Shown one piece after another: positions 44,763 to 53,825 of a stretch of 64,000 bases of DNA (within the stretch, counting starts at the first letter, position 1; every line of letters begins with the position of its first letter). Below the pieces are notes generated by a model. The model did no database searches and was not told the origin of the DNA. It saw only the letters and a program-made list of their open reading frames with translations. Location of the stretch: positions 310,001 to 374,000 of the forward strand of contig CAWECP010000002.1 of NCBI GenBank assembly GCA_963807675.1. Reading direction: 5' to 3'. The DNA comes from Bog-473 sp963807675 (GTDB taxonomy: Bacteria > Actinomycetota > Acidimicrobiia > Acidimicrobiales > RAAP-2). The position numbers were made by a program, and so were the translations under genes.

Positions 44763-46376
44763 TCACGATGGCGCAGTTTGCGAAGGAGGCGTCGCATCCA
44801 CACCCGGGGTACTGGTCCGGAAGCCACGGGCGAGGAGCGGAAAGAGCCGAGACCCCAGATGCAGGGCAAAGTCGAGGGCCAAGGCCGGCGAGACCTTGGG
44901 GTCGGAGTCGGGTGGGTCGGGAAGGTCCTTGTCGTGGCGCGCGTGTTCGTAAAGGCCGTGGCACAGGTGCCGCCCCAGCGTGCCCAGGGCCCGCATGGCC
45001 TCCACCTGCTCCGCCTGAAAGACGGGTACCGGCAGCGGGTCGACGTCGGGCCACGTCTCGGGTGACCGCGGCACCTCGAGGCTGAGCAGCTTCGCGAAGC
45101 TCGGCGCAGCCGCATCGCGGGCGGTGAACGGCTCGCCGAGGTTCCAGACCTCGCGCAGGGTGGCGAGCAGCGACGTGTGGCGGTACTCGTCGGTGCAGAC
45201 CGTTCCCTGGGGTACCCAGGGAGACACGATGACCGCGGGGACGCGATAGCCGGAGCGGTCGAAGGCGAACCCGAGCTGACCGGGTGGGGAGCCGCGATCC
45301 GGGGGTGGCACTGGTCCCGGGGGGACGTGGTCATAGGTGCCCCCGGGCTCGTCGAAGCCGACGAAGAGGACGGTGTTGAAGGCGTTCGATCCCGTCGGAG
45401 AGGCCGCGGACCGCACGGCCCGGTAGATCCGGCCCAGGAATGCCTCTCCCGCGAGTATCGACGACGGGGCGTCCATGAGGACGTCGACACCCGGGATCAG
45501 GGCCCGTCCGAACGCGGGGTGGTAGTCCCCGTGGCCCGCCAGGAGGTTGGGCTCGATCAGAGAGAAATCGGGCAGCGTGCCCTCGGCGGCGTCCCGTTCG
45601 AACTCGCCGAAAGGGAAGAAGTGGGTGGCGAAACGGTCGCGCAAGCGCGGCATGTGGATGAAGCCCGTGAAGGACAGGGGTCCGGGTTCCAGCACGTAGA
45701 TCTTCCAGGTCCGGCCGTTGCGCTCGAGACGGTCGAAAATCGTTTCCGCCGTGTGGTGGCGCATGAAATTGGTGACCGGCCGGTTCACCACAAAGCCGGA
45801 GGAGGTTGCCGCGGTCCAGAACGAGCGATTCGGCAATGTCTGCGACGGGACCTCGCTGAACCAGTGGTCGAAGACGCCGAAGCCCCGTGCCAGCGCGCTG
45901 ATGACCGGCACCTGCTCGGGCGTGTACCCGGTCATGATCTGGCTGTATTCCTCGAAGGTGGGCTGCCGGCCGAGCTCGACGGTGAGGAAGCTGATGTAGT
46001 CGGTGACGAACCCGTCCATCGTCGGCTGCCGGCCGTCGGGCGGTGCGTTGTAGGGAGCCACCATCTCGGTGGCGTCCTTGAACCGGTTCACCTCGTTGAG
46101 GATGTTGAACAGCTGCGTGTTGGTGTGGGGATACTCCTCGCCGGGGTCGGGGTCCGGTACGTCCATCCCGGGGGAGATGCCGTACGGCACGACACCTCCC
46201 TCTGCGCCGTGCTCGGCCCAGTCCGGCACCGGGTTGCTGAGATCCCTGCCCAGCACCCCCTCGAACTTCTCGACCTCCCCGGGGGAGTAGAGGCGCCCGA
46301 GCAGATTGTCGAACGACCGGTTCTCGAAGAGCACCAGCACCACGTGGTCCATCGCATTTGCTCGTACCGGGGGCAT
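44763..46376 (-). CDS. Phosphoesterase family protein (phospholipase C/acid phosphatase-like)
   Basis: 537 residues of the alkaline-phosphatase-like superfamily. The metal- and substrate-binding FENRSFDNLLG lies near the N-terminus, FSEVPSQTLPNRSFWTA in the middle, and FVGFDEPGGTYDHVPPG and YRHTSLLATL later. Known members cleave phosphate esters such as phosphatidylcholine. Most are secreted by Tat, but no signal peptide is seen here (MPPVRANAMDHVVLVLFENRS begins the domain directly), so it would act inside the cell. Confidence 0.87.
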   Translation of the reverse strand: MPPVRANAMDHVVLVLFENRSFDNLLGRLYSPGEVEKFEGVLGRDLSNPVPDWAEHGAEGGVVPYGISPGMDVPDPDPGEEYPHTNTQLFNILNEVNRFKDATEMVAPYNAPPDGRQPTMDGFVTDYISFLTVELGRQPTFEEYSQIMTGYTPEQVPVISALARGFGVFDHWFSEVPSQTLPNRSFWTAATSSGFVVNRPVTNFMRHHTAETIFDRLERNGRTWKIYVLEPGPLSFTGFIHMPRLRDRFATHFFPFGEFERDAAEGTLPDFSLIEPNLLAGHGDYHPAFGRALIPGVDVLMDAPSSILAGEAFLGRIYRAVRSAASPTGSNAFNTVLFVGFDEPGGTYDHVPPGPVPPPDRGSPPGQLGFAFDRSGYRVPAVIVSPWVPQGTVCTDEYRHTSLLATLREVWNLGEPFTARDAAAPSFAKLLSLEVPRSPETWPDVDPLPVPVFQAEQVEAMRALGTLGRHLCHGLYEHARHDKDLPDPPDSDPKVSPALALDFALHLGSRLFPLLARGFRTSTPGVDATPPSQTAPS

Positions 46377-46489
46377 GGGTCCTCTCTGGGTAGAGGTGGT
46401 GGCTGGCCGTACGTTATCGCCGTGCCGGTCGGGCGCTCAGACGGTAGGGAGGGTCCGAGCGGTCGACGACGAGATGGTCGCGCCGTCGG

Positions 46490-46747
46490 GATTCCTCGGG
46501 TGTCGTGCGGCAGGTCGGCGCGACCCTCGGCGTGGCGGTCGTGGGTTCGCTGCTGACGTCCGCACTGGCTCGCTCCGGCGGTCTGGGAGCCGCCGTGACG
46601 ACCCGGGCCGGCTGGCTGGTCCTGGCCGGGTTTGGTGTCGTCGTCTTCGTGCTCGGACAGGTGGTGACGACGGGGTGGGCCCATCGGACGGCCGAGCGCA
46701 CCGCGCTGGAGCTCAACCCCGAGTTCCTCGAAGGGGCGGGTCGGTGA
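46490..46747 (+). pseudogene. C-terminal remnant of an MFS (DHA2-type) drug transporter
   Basis: The frame contains VRQVGATLGVAVVGSLLTSAL and a last membrane helix LVLAGFGVVVFVLGQVV, then TGWAHRTAERTALELNP. This is the final two helices of a 14-helix efflux permease. The preceding 12 helices are missing; the sequence before 46490 is unrelated. The stop overlaps the MarR start, suggesting that an intact transporter-regulator operon lost its 5' part. Confidence 0.65.
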
Positions 46748-47193
46748 CGCCGGGCCGCCGGCGGCAGGTGGCGCCGGAAAGCGAAGCCGCGTCGCGGGTC
46801 TGGAACATCATGTGCGACCTCGTGCTCGACAACCAGCGGCGTCGCGAGGTGAGCGACGCCCTCGGGCTCAGCTTCGGGCGGATCCGAGCCCTGCGCCGGA
46901 TCGCCGCGTCACCGAAGACGATGGGCGAGGTCGCCGCCGTCCTCGGCGTCGACGCTCCCTACGCCACCTTGGTGGTCGACGAGCTGGAGCGCCAGGGGCT
47001 GGTCGAGCGCCGGCCCCATCCGACCGATCGCCGGGCCAAGCTGGTGGCGGCGACCAGCCGGGGCACCGCCGCCGCCCGACGGGCCAACGAAATCCTCGGC
47101 CGGCCGCCGGCTGGTCTGAGCGCGCTCACGGGGCCCGAACTCCAAGAGCTGGCCCGGATACTCGAGTCGGCCGTCGGGTCGACCTCCGACTGA
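46744..47193 (+). CDS. MarR-family transcriptional regulator
   Basis: 149 residues from GTG 46744, which overlaps the transporter remnant's stop. The winged helix is clear: LSFGRIRALRRIAASPKTMGEVA, then DAPYATLVVDELERQGLVER and the wing HPTDRRAKLV (shown in parts). MarR proteins repress neighbouring efflux genes until they bind small aromatic ligands. Its partner transporter is truncated here, so it may act elsewhere or have no remaining target. Confidence 0.88.
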   Translation: MTPGRRRQVAPESEAASRVWNIMCDLVLDNQRRREVSDALGLSFGRIRALRRIAASPKTMGEVAAVLGVDAPYATLVVDELERQGLVERRPHPTDRRAKLVAATSRGTAAARRANEILGRPPAGLSALTGPELQELARILESAVGSTSD

Positions 47194-47368
47194 CTGACTG
47201 CGACAACTGGCGGATCCCGGCGATCCGGCAGCGGCACGAGGCAGGCTGGTGAAGACCCCTTGCATCCGGCTGTCGTCCAAGGGCAACCGATCTGCAACCG
47301 ACGCTGTGACGAATTTTTCATAGCGTTGCTGCCGGAATCACCGGCGTGGGCCCGTGGAGGGGGATCCG

Positions 47369-48949
47369 ATGAGCACGGTGTCGGCGTCCACCAGCACATC
47401 TGCGTCGGCGGTATCCGAATCGAGCGACCGCAGCGACGACGAGAACCATCGCCCTGAGTCAAGAGCGCCGTGGAAGGCGTGGTTGGACGGGCCCCTTTCC
47501 ACGTGGGGGTGCGCGCTCGGATGGCTCGCTTCGACGGCTGTGTTCGTGGCGATCGTTCAACTCTTCGGAGGGCCGGCACCGGGTGACGCCGTCTTTTCCA
47601 CCCCCTCGACATGGGCGATCGCGCACGGGCAACTGGCCTGCGCCTTCCCTCCGGGGCACATCCTGATCGCCCCGGTGTACCCCTTCCTCTCGGGCGGAGT
47701 CGCGGCGATCGCCCACATCGGGTACGCAGTTCCGTTCCCCGCCAGCACCGCGCTGGGACCTCATTGTGACCGTGCAGTCAGCGCAATCAGTGGGTGGTCG
47801 GCCAGGGCGGGCGCTCTCACGGACACGCTCCGCATCGGGTACGTGAGCTGGCTCGTCCTCATGGGTGGGATCGTCTCGTTCCTGCGGGCATCGGGACGAG
47901 GGCGTTGTGGATGGGAGCCGGCGACGCTCCTGGTCGTTGCGTGCCTTCCACCCGTCTGGCTGTGCGTCGTGGAGTACTTCCACCCGCAAGACCTCGTCGC
48001 CATGGGATTGGCCCTGGGGGCGATGGCGTGTGCCCGGCGCGACTCGTGGGTCGCCGCTGGCGTCCTCGTCACCTTCGCCGTCCTTTCTCAGCAGTTCGCC
48101 GTCCTGGTCGCGGTGCCGCTCCTCGTGCTCGCGCCGGCCACACGGAGGCGTGCCTTGCTGGCCGCGGCCAGCGCGACTGCCGTCGTGGCCATCCTTCTCC
48201 TTGTCACGCTGACCTCGTCCGTAGCAGTGGGCTTGGCGTTGGAGGGCACCGGCAACACGGGAGGGACGGGCACGGTGCTCTCCACGCTCCACCTCCATGA
48301 CGCAGTACTGGTCATCTGTTCCCGAGGAATCCCCATCGCGCTCTCCTTCCTGCTCGCATGGTGTGTCCTTCGCCGTCTCGGTGCGAAGCCTGAACTCCGT
48401 CCCTCGGTGCTCGCCTCCGTCGTGGCGTTGTCGCTCGGCTTTCGGCTCGTCTTCGAACAGGCTCTGTTCGGCTACTACTTCATGGCGCTCGCCGTGGCGC
48501 TCGTGTTGCTCGATGTCGTGGCCGGTCGTATCCGCGAGTCGTTCGTTTGCTGGTTGGCGATGGTGACCGTGGTCTACCTCGTCGGTCCGACCACCTCCCA
48601 TGAGGTCTTGCGCCGTTCGACGTGGGGACACGACGTCGAGATGGCACTCACGCCGGTCGTCGTCCTCCTGGCGGTCCTCGTGACGGCCAGGCGCCTCGGC
48701 CACGGAGGCCCGAGGCGGGACCACCTCGTATGGATCGGACTCCTCGTCGGCGTCGTGCTGGCATGGCCGTCTTCGGATGATCCCATCAGCAGCCATCTAC
48801 CAAACGCGTTTTGGCAGGTCGTGCTCGTGTCTCTTGGCCTCGTCCTGGCGGCGAAGCCACTCCTCGACCTGGTTCGCCGAGCAAACGAGCCGCGACCGGC
48901 CCGAAGGACGGATGTGGCCTCGTCGCTGACCGTGGAGGGAAGCCGCTGA
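47369..48949 (+). CDS. Multi-pass membrane protein, GT-C glycosyltransferase-like layout
   Basis: 526 residues from ATG 47369, chosen because GGAGGGGG precedes it. After a Ser-rich cytoplasmic start there are about 10-12 membrane helices. The segment CVVEYFHPQDLVAMGLALGAMA, with a conserved HPQD, and the long loop after the first helix recall the GT-C/DUF2029 mannosyltransferase-like polytopic proteins of actinobacteria, but no diagnostic catalytic motif is certain. I do not assign a function. Confidence 0.7.
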   Translation: MSTVSASTSTSASAVSESSDRSDDENHRPESRAPWKAWLDGPLSTWGCALGWLASTAVFVAIVQLFGGPAPGDAVFSTPSTWAIAHGQLACAFPPGHILIAPVYPFLSGGVAAIAHIGYAVPFPASTALGPHCDRAVSAISGWSARAGALTDTLRIGYVSWLVLMGGIVSFLRASGRGRCGWEPATLLVVACLPPVWLCVVEYFHPQDLVAMGLALGAMACARRDSWVAAGVLVTFAVLSQQFAVLVAVPLLVLAPATRRRALLAAASATAVVAILLLVTLTSSVAVGLALEGTGNTGGTGTVLSTLHLHDAVLVICSRGIPIALSFLLAWCVLRRLGAKPELRPSVLASVVALSLGFRLVFEQALFGYYFMALAVALVLLDVVAGRIRESFVCWLAMVTVVYLVGPTTSHEVLRRSTWGHDVEMALTPVVVLLAVLVTARRLGHGGPRRDHLVWIGLLVGVVLAWPSSDDPISSHLPNAFWQVVLVSLGLVLAAKPLLDLVRRANEPRPARRTDVASSLTVEGSR

Positions 48950-49023
48950 TTCAGACCAACCGGGGCGTGCCGTCCTTCGGGAGGGTGGGACCGTTCGGCG
49001 CTTCGGTGGCTACGTTTCTAGGC

Positions 49024-50016
49024 ATGGATCACGTACGACTTGGGCGGACCGGCCTTCAGGTGTCGAAACTCTGTCTGGGGACGATGACCTTCGGCTTGCA
49101 GTGTGACGACCCGACCTCGCTGTCGATTCTCGATCGAGCTGCGGAAGGCGGCATCGACTTCATCGATACCTCCGACGTCTATCCGCTCGGTGGCGATCTC
49201 ACGACCCAGGGTCGCACCGAGGAGATCCTCGGTCGGTGGCTGCAAGGTAGGCGGGACCTCTTTGTCGTGGCCACGAAGTGCTTTGGACGGACCGGGCCAT
49301 CGCCGCTGGACGGCGGCAACTCCAGAAGGCACATATTCGACGCGGTGGACGCCTCCTTGCGTCGCTTGCAAACCGATTACATCGACCTGTATCAGCTCCA
49401 CGGGTTCGATCTGGCGACCCCGATCGACGAGACCCTCGGTGCACTCGACGATCTCGTTCACCGCGGAAAGGTCCGTTACATCGGATGCTCGAATTTCCTC
49501 ACGTACCAGCTCGTCCGCGCCGTCGGTCGCAGCGAGACGATCGGGCTCGCGAGGTTCGACTCAGTCCAACCTCGCTACAATCTGTTGTTCCGCCAGATAG
49601 AGCGCGAGATGCTCCCGTTTTGTGGCGAAGACGGCGTAGGAGTCATCCCGTACAACCCGGTCGCTGGCGGTCTCCTCTCGGGGAAGCACCGACGCGGTGA
49701 TCGACCAGCCGAAGGCGGTCGTTTCACCCTCGGGAACGCGGGCCAGATGTATCAAGCCCGCTACTGGCACGACCGAGAGTTCGATACCGTCGATCAACTC
49801 CTCGCCATTGCGGAAGAAGTTGGCATCAGCCTCGTCACGCTTTCCGTCGCCTGGGTGCTGGCGAACAAGGCGATCACCGCCCCCATCGTCGGGGCGAGCC
49901 ACCCCGACCAGCTGGCATCGAGCCTCGAAGCGGCCGAGTTCGTCGTCGAAGACGATCTGAAATCCCGGCTCGACGAGCTCACCCACGAGTACCGCATGGG
50001 CGACGCTCCCCGATAG
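49024..50016 (+). CDS. Aldo/keto reductase
   Basis: 330 residues with LGRTGLQVSKLCLGTMTFG at the N-terminus. The catalytic tetrad is D-Y-K-H: D49 and Y54 in FIDTSDVYPLG, K in VATKCFG and H in YQLHGFD. The NADPH-binding end GASHPDQLASSLEA is also present. The family reduces aldehydes and ketones; the insert pattern is like the YhdN/Tas group. Stand-alone gene, 74 bp after the membrane protein gene. Confidence 0.9.
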   Translation: MDHVRLGRTGLQVSKLCLGTMTFGLQCDDPTSLSILDRAAEGGIDFIDTSDVYPLGGDLTTQGRTEEILGRWLQGRRDLFVVATKCFGRTGPSPLDGGNSRRHIFDAVDASLRRLQTDYIDLYQLHGFDLATPIDETLGALDDLVHRGKVRYIGCSNFLTYQLVRAVGRSETIGLARFDSVQPRYNLLFRQIEREMLPFCGEDGVGVIPYNPVAGGLLSGKHRRGDRPAEGGRFTLGNAGQMYQARYWHDREFDTVDQLLAIAEEVGISLVTLSVAWVLANKAITAPIVGASHPDQLASSLEAAEFVVEDDLKSRLDELTHEYRMGDAPR

Positions 50017-50093
50017 CGATCGGGGTGGGCCTCACCTGGTCGGCTGCCTCATCTCGGTCCTGCTCAGCCCATCGGCAGAAGGGCGCACGCCGA

Positions 50094-50864
50094 TCACGGC
50101 GAATCGAACAGAGTGGCAGAGCCCTGCGTCATGAGCTCAACGGCCAGCCGGCGAGGGACAGAGCCCAACGGTGAGGGATCCGGCGGCCAGGTTGGGCCAT
50201 TGGCCAGGTTGTCCAGCATGTCGTGCACGACGTCGTCAGGATCGGCGAGTCCGTCGACTTCTCGCTCACCGAGCAACGTGCGGAGGGCCGGGGTGTCCGT
50301 CTGCCCCAGCACCATCGCCAGAACGTGGACGCCCGACGGCTCTAACTCAGCCCAGAGCGATTCGGCCAGGATGAGGTCGAAAGCCTTCGACGCGCCGTAG
50401 ACGGCCAGGCGGGAGCCGCCGGCCCACGCCGCTCCGGAGGTGACGAGAACGAGACCCCCATAGCCACGCTCGGCCATCAGACCACCGAAGTGGTGTGCCG
50501 AACCCATCACAGTGGTGCAGTTGCGGGTAAGCATCGCCTGCCACACGTCGAGCGGCTTGTCCAAGAAGCGCGCCATGTTCGGGTCGGCCCCGGCGTTATA
50601 GATCAAGAGACCGATCTCGAGGTCCGCGGTGGCTCGTACCAGCTGATGTGCGGCATCCGGTTCGCTGAGGTCGAGTTGGACCGTTCGCGTCGAGGAGAGC
50701 ACTGTCTCGGCTACGTCATCGAGCGCGGCCTGCCGACGGGAGACCAGGACCACATTGATCCCCCGTTGTCCGAGCGACCGGGCCGCTGATGCCCCCACGC
50801 CCTCCGAGGCTCCGGCCACCAACGCCCACGGGCCATAGCGCTCGGCAAACTCCACGGCAGCCAA
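50094..50864 (-). CDS. SDR-family oxidoreductase
   Basis: 256 residues, with VAGASEGVG as coenzyme motif, IYNAG in place of NNAG and the catalytic VYGASKAFD. The frame starts at TTG 50864; GTG 50855 is also possible, and no strong ribosome-binding site is seen. The WALVAGASEGVGASAA start and the late PDPSPLGSVPRRLAVELM extension resemble a subgroup found with polyketide or lipid genes. Divergent from a SnoaL-like gene, 62 bp apart. Confidence 0.88.
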   Translation of the reverse strand: MAAVEFAERYGPWALVAGASEGVGASAARSLGQRGINVVLVSRRQAALDDVAETVLSSTRTVQLDLSEPDAAHQLVRATADLEIGLLIYNAGADPNMARFLDKPLDVWQAMLTRNCTTVMGSAHHFGGLMAERGYGGLVLVTSGAAWAGGSRLAVYGASKAFDLILAESLWAELEPSGVHVLAMVLGQTDTPALRTLLGEREVDGLADPDDVVHDMLDNLANGPTWPPDPSPLGSVPRRLAVELMTQGSATLFDSP

Positions 50865-50926
50865 GGGTAGGTGCCCGCTACAGTCGGCGTCGAGACGAGT
50901 CGTTGCACGAAGAGGGGATCGGCGCC

Positions 50927-51367
50927 ATGAGCGACATCATGTCGGATGCGATTGCCGACCTGGTTGCCAAGGAGGCGATCAAGGAAGCGCTGCACCGGTA
51001 CTGCCTGGCCGTGGACCGCATTGACGAGGCGACGTGGTGGCATGTCTGGCACCGCGATGCAATGGCCCACTACGAAGAGATCTTCGACGGCCCGGCAGCG
51101 AGTTTGATGGTGTGGCTCTTCGACACCCACCGGTCCTGCGAAGCCACGTCCCACCAGCTTTCGAATGTGCTGATCGACGTGACCGACCAAACTGCGAGGA
51201 GCGAGAGCTACGTCACCGCGTGCATACGAGCTGGGGGCACCGACGTCGTGGCGCGAGGCCGATATTTTGACTCCTGGTCGAAGCGCGATGGAGCCTGGCG
51301 ACTCGAGGAACGCCGCTACCGGAACGACATCTTCCAGGTGATTCCCGTCACAACGACCGAGCGGTGA
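50927..51367 (+). CDS. SnoaL/NTF2-like protein (ring-hydroxylating-dioxygenase beta-like)
   Basis: 146 residues. IKEALHRYCLAVDRIDEATW, then HYEEIFDGPAASLMVWLFD and SHQLSNVLIDV fit the 'SnoaL_4'-type NTF2 domain common in actinobacteria, which normally has a D-R-x-D motif (here VDRID) and a histidine (SHQL). It may act as a dehydratase or isomerase. The start is at ATG 50927, divergent from the SDR gene. Confidence 0.78.
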   Translation: MSDIMSDAIADLVAKEAIKEALHRYCLAVDRIDEATWWHVWHRDAMAHYEEIFDGPAASLMVWLFDTHRSCEATSHQLSNVLIDVTDQTARSESYVTACIRAGGTDVVARGRYFDSWSKRDGAWRLEERRYRNDIFQVIPVTTTER

Positions 51368-51588
51368 TCGGCGGGTCCGTTCACGCTTCCCTCCGGGGAC
51401 GCAACCATCCAAGACCACGGAGGTGCCTGCCCTTCGCCACCACTGCCACGCGTCCCTCTCGGTGAGGGCTCCCACGATGGTGACACTTCGAGCCTGATGA
51501 GACCGCAAGGGTCAAGCACAGAGGAGTCGCTGCATGCAGCGGTGAGTGCGAGCCTGAATGGGTTTGGGTCAGGCGAGAGGAGTAGACC
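51368..51588. other. Intergenic leader without recognised gene
   Basis: I see no coding sequence here. The last part carries AGGAG (about 51577-51582), which serves the mini-ORF at 51589. Confidence 0.4.
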
Positions 51589-51600
51589 ATGGCGTTATGA
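51589..51600 (+). other. Three-codon upstream ORF (Met-Ala-Leu) overlapping the next start
   Basis: ATG GCG TTA TGA is placed at good distance from GAGAGGAG, and its stop overlaps the ATG of the membrane protein gene at 51597 (TTATGA). The main start is about 15 nt from that Shine-Dalgarno site, too far for normal use. Re-initiation after this minimal ORF is a plausible mode of translation. Confidence 0.45.
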
Positions 51601-52154
51601 CCGAAAAATCCACCCAGGTCATTTCGCTTTCGCTCAACAGCCCGGAAGAGATGTTCGTGCTGGCGCCGGCGGACCTGTTCTCCGAATACCGCAATTTCAT
51701 GACAGGGCTGGAGTACTGCATCAGCATCTTACGAAGCCGTCGCTCGAGCGGATCAGTCCGGATCGAACTCGCTCTACCCGATGACGAGACATCACAGGGA
51801 ATGGACCAGCGGATTCAACGTACCCTCGGTCGCTATTGCGACCACCGAATCGCCTACAACCAACGTGAACGTCGAGCAACCCGTCTCGACGGCGTGTTCT
51901 CGCTATGGATAGGGCTCCCGATTGTCGTTGTGGGGTTCGTTCTCGTGATCATCAAGTCGAGCATCGTGGGCGCCAGTGGGAACGCGAACCTCATCCTTGA
52001 CTCCGGAGGGTGGGTGTTGGTGTGGGTCGGTCTGTGGTTTCCTCTCGACACGCTCCTGTTCACGCCACTTTCGTATGGAAGAGAGAACACGGTGCTCAAA
52101 CGACTTCGAACGGCCGACGTCGTCATCGAACCGCAAGCCAGGATAAAGCTCTGA
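51597..52154 (+). CDS. Two-helix membrane protein of unknown function
   Basis: 185 residues. A soluble N-terminal half (1-105) includes EMFVLAPADLFSEYRNFMTGLEY and DHRIAYNQRERRATRLDG. Two membrane helices follow (about 108-130, LWIGLPIVVVGFVLVII, and about 145-165, GGWVLVWVGLWFPLDTLLF), then a cytoplasmic tail RENTVLKRLRTADVVIEPQ. I recognise no family. Coupled to a tiny upstream ORF. A regulatory or stress membrane protein is possible but not supported by motifs. Confidence 0.65.
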   Translation: MTEKSTQVISLSLNSPEEMFVLAPADLFSEYRNFMTGLEYCISILRSRRSSGSVRIELALPDDETSQGMDQRIQRTLGRYCDHRIAYNQRERRATRLDGVFSLWIGLPIVVVGFVLVIIKSSIVGASGNANLILDSGGWVLVWVGLWFPLDTLLFTPLSYGRENTVLKRLRTADVVIEPQARIKL

Positions 52155-52248
52155 CCCAGCGGTGAATCGACCGGCATCGGTCGCCGGGCGCGGGTCGCGT
52201 TTCCGGCACAGCGGGCCAGAGCGGGACGGCTATCTGTACTCTGCTGGT

Positions 52249-53709
52249 ATGGGGTCGATCTCTTACGGCGAGCGTCTGATGGTTCTGGCCGAACGCGACC
52301 CCGGTCGACCGGCCATCACCTGCGGGGAGCTGAGCTTGACGAGGGCGGAACTGGAGTCGAGGGCGAATCGATTGGCCCGCCACCTTCGAGCCAGCGGCGT
52401 CGGGTTTGGGGACATGGTGACGATCGCCCTTCCGAACTCCACGGAGTGGTACGTCGCCTTCGGAGCCTGCTGGAAGATCGGGGCCATTCCTCAGCCGGTG
52501 TCGTCAAAGCTGCCGGAAGCGGAACTCCGAGCCATCCTCGAGCTGGCCAATCCAGCGGCGGTAGTGGGTGTTCCGGCCGAGTTGGCCCAAGGATGTCTGA
52601 GCATCCCGACCGGCTACGAACCCGACCCGGGAATCTCCGAAGATCCCTTGCCCCCCGTCACCTCGCCGGCCTGGAAGGCTCCCACGTCAGGTGGATCCAC
52701 CGGCCGCCCGAAACTGATCGTCGCCGGAGAGCCTGCCGCTTACGACGACGAGGTACCGCCCCGCTTCGGCACGGTCGACGGGTGCATGGTGATGCCGGGT
52801 CCGCTGTATCACAACGGTCCCATCGTGTGGTCCTGTTCGGCGTGGCTGGCCGGAAGCCACGTTGTCGTGTTGCCACGGTTCGACGCCGAGGCCACACTCT
52901 CCGCCATCGACCGTTATCAGGCAGACAACGTCTACCTCGTCCCGACGATGATGAAACGGATCTGGCGCCTTCCCGAGGACGTGCGCAACTCGTACGACGT
53001 GTCGTCCTTGCGAACGGTGTGGCACCTGGCGGAGCCGTGCCCGGAATGGCTGAAGCAGGTTTGGATCGACTGGCTGGGGCCCGAGCGGATCTTCGAGCTG
53101 TATGCCGGCACCGAAGCGCAGACGGCGACGGTGATCACCGGCCCCGAGTGGCTGGCCCACCGTGGGTCGGTAGGTCGGCCTATCGGTGGCTCGATCATGA
53201 TCTGCGACCCCGACGGCAATGAACTCCCGACTGGCGAGGAGGGCGAGGTATGGATGCTCTCCCCGAGCGAACGTCCGACCTACCACTACATCGGAGCGAC
53301 GGCGCGGACGCGTGAGGGCGGATGGGAGTCCCTCGGTGACCTGGGACGGGTCGATGACGAGGGCTACCTGTATCTCGGTGACCGGATGCAGGACATGATC
53401 CTCACCGGGGGGGCCAACGTCTACCCCGCCGAGGTCGAAGCGGCGCTCCAGGAGCATCCCTCCGTCCGGTCCGTGGCCGTGATCGGACTGCCCGACGAGG
53501 AACTTGGGAACATCGTCCACGCCATCGTGGAGGCCGAGGAGGCCGCGGCGCCGAAGGAACAGCTGTTGGAGTTCGTGTCCCAGCGGCTGGTTCGTTACAA
53601 GGTCCCCCGCTCCATCGAGTACACCGACGTACCCCTCCGCAATGACGCCGGCAAGGTCCGACGCTCCGCTCTGCGGGCCGAACGAGTCTCGACGCCGCGT
53701 CAGTATTAG
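52249..53709 (+). CDS. AMP-dependent acyl-CoA synthetase (ANL superfamily)
   Basis: 486 residues from ATG 52249 (MGSISYGERL); the frame is open to 52162. The core motif TSGGSTGRPKLIV replaces the usual TSGTTGxPK, and the later ELYAGTEAQTATV, GDLGRVDDEGYLYLGDR and NDAGKVRRSAL (C-terminal lysine) are intact. The GGSTG form is found in bile-acid/fatty-acid CoA ligases related to BaiB and actinobacterial homologues, so a bulky carboxylic acid substrate is plausible. Confidence 0.9.
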   Translation: MGSISYGERLMVLAERDPGRPAITCGELSLTRAELESRANRLARHLRASGVGFGDMVTIALPNSTEWYVAFGACWKIGAIPQPVSSKLPEAELRAILELANPAAVVGVPAELAQGCLSIPTGYEPDPGISEDPLPPVTSPAWKAPTSGGSTGRPKLIVAGEPAAYDDEVPPRFGTVDGCMVMPGPLYHNGPIVWSCSAWLAGSHVVVLPRFDAEATLSAIDRYQADNVYLVPTMMKRIWRLPEDVRNSYDVSSLRTVWHLAEPCPEWLKQVWIDWLGPERIFELYAGTEAQTATVITGPEWLAHRGSVGRPIGGSIMICDPDGNELPTGEEGEVWMLSPSERPTYHYIGATARTREGGWESLGDLGRVDDEGYLYLGDRMQDMILTGGANVYPAEVEAALQEHPSVRSVAVIGLPDEELGNIVHAIVEAEEAAAPKEQLLEFVSQRLVRYKVPRSIEYTDVPLRNDAGKVRRSALRAERVSTPRQY

Positions 53710-53825
53710 GCGCCTGGGGCCCACTATTGACGATCTCAGCTGTGTCGCCGGACCACCTCATGTACCCGAGGGGAGCGCTGGCACGCGTTGATAGTCGAGC
53801 TGCGTCAAGGTATGCCGGTGGTCAC

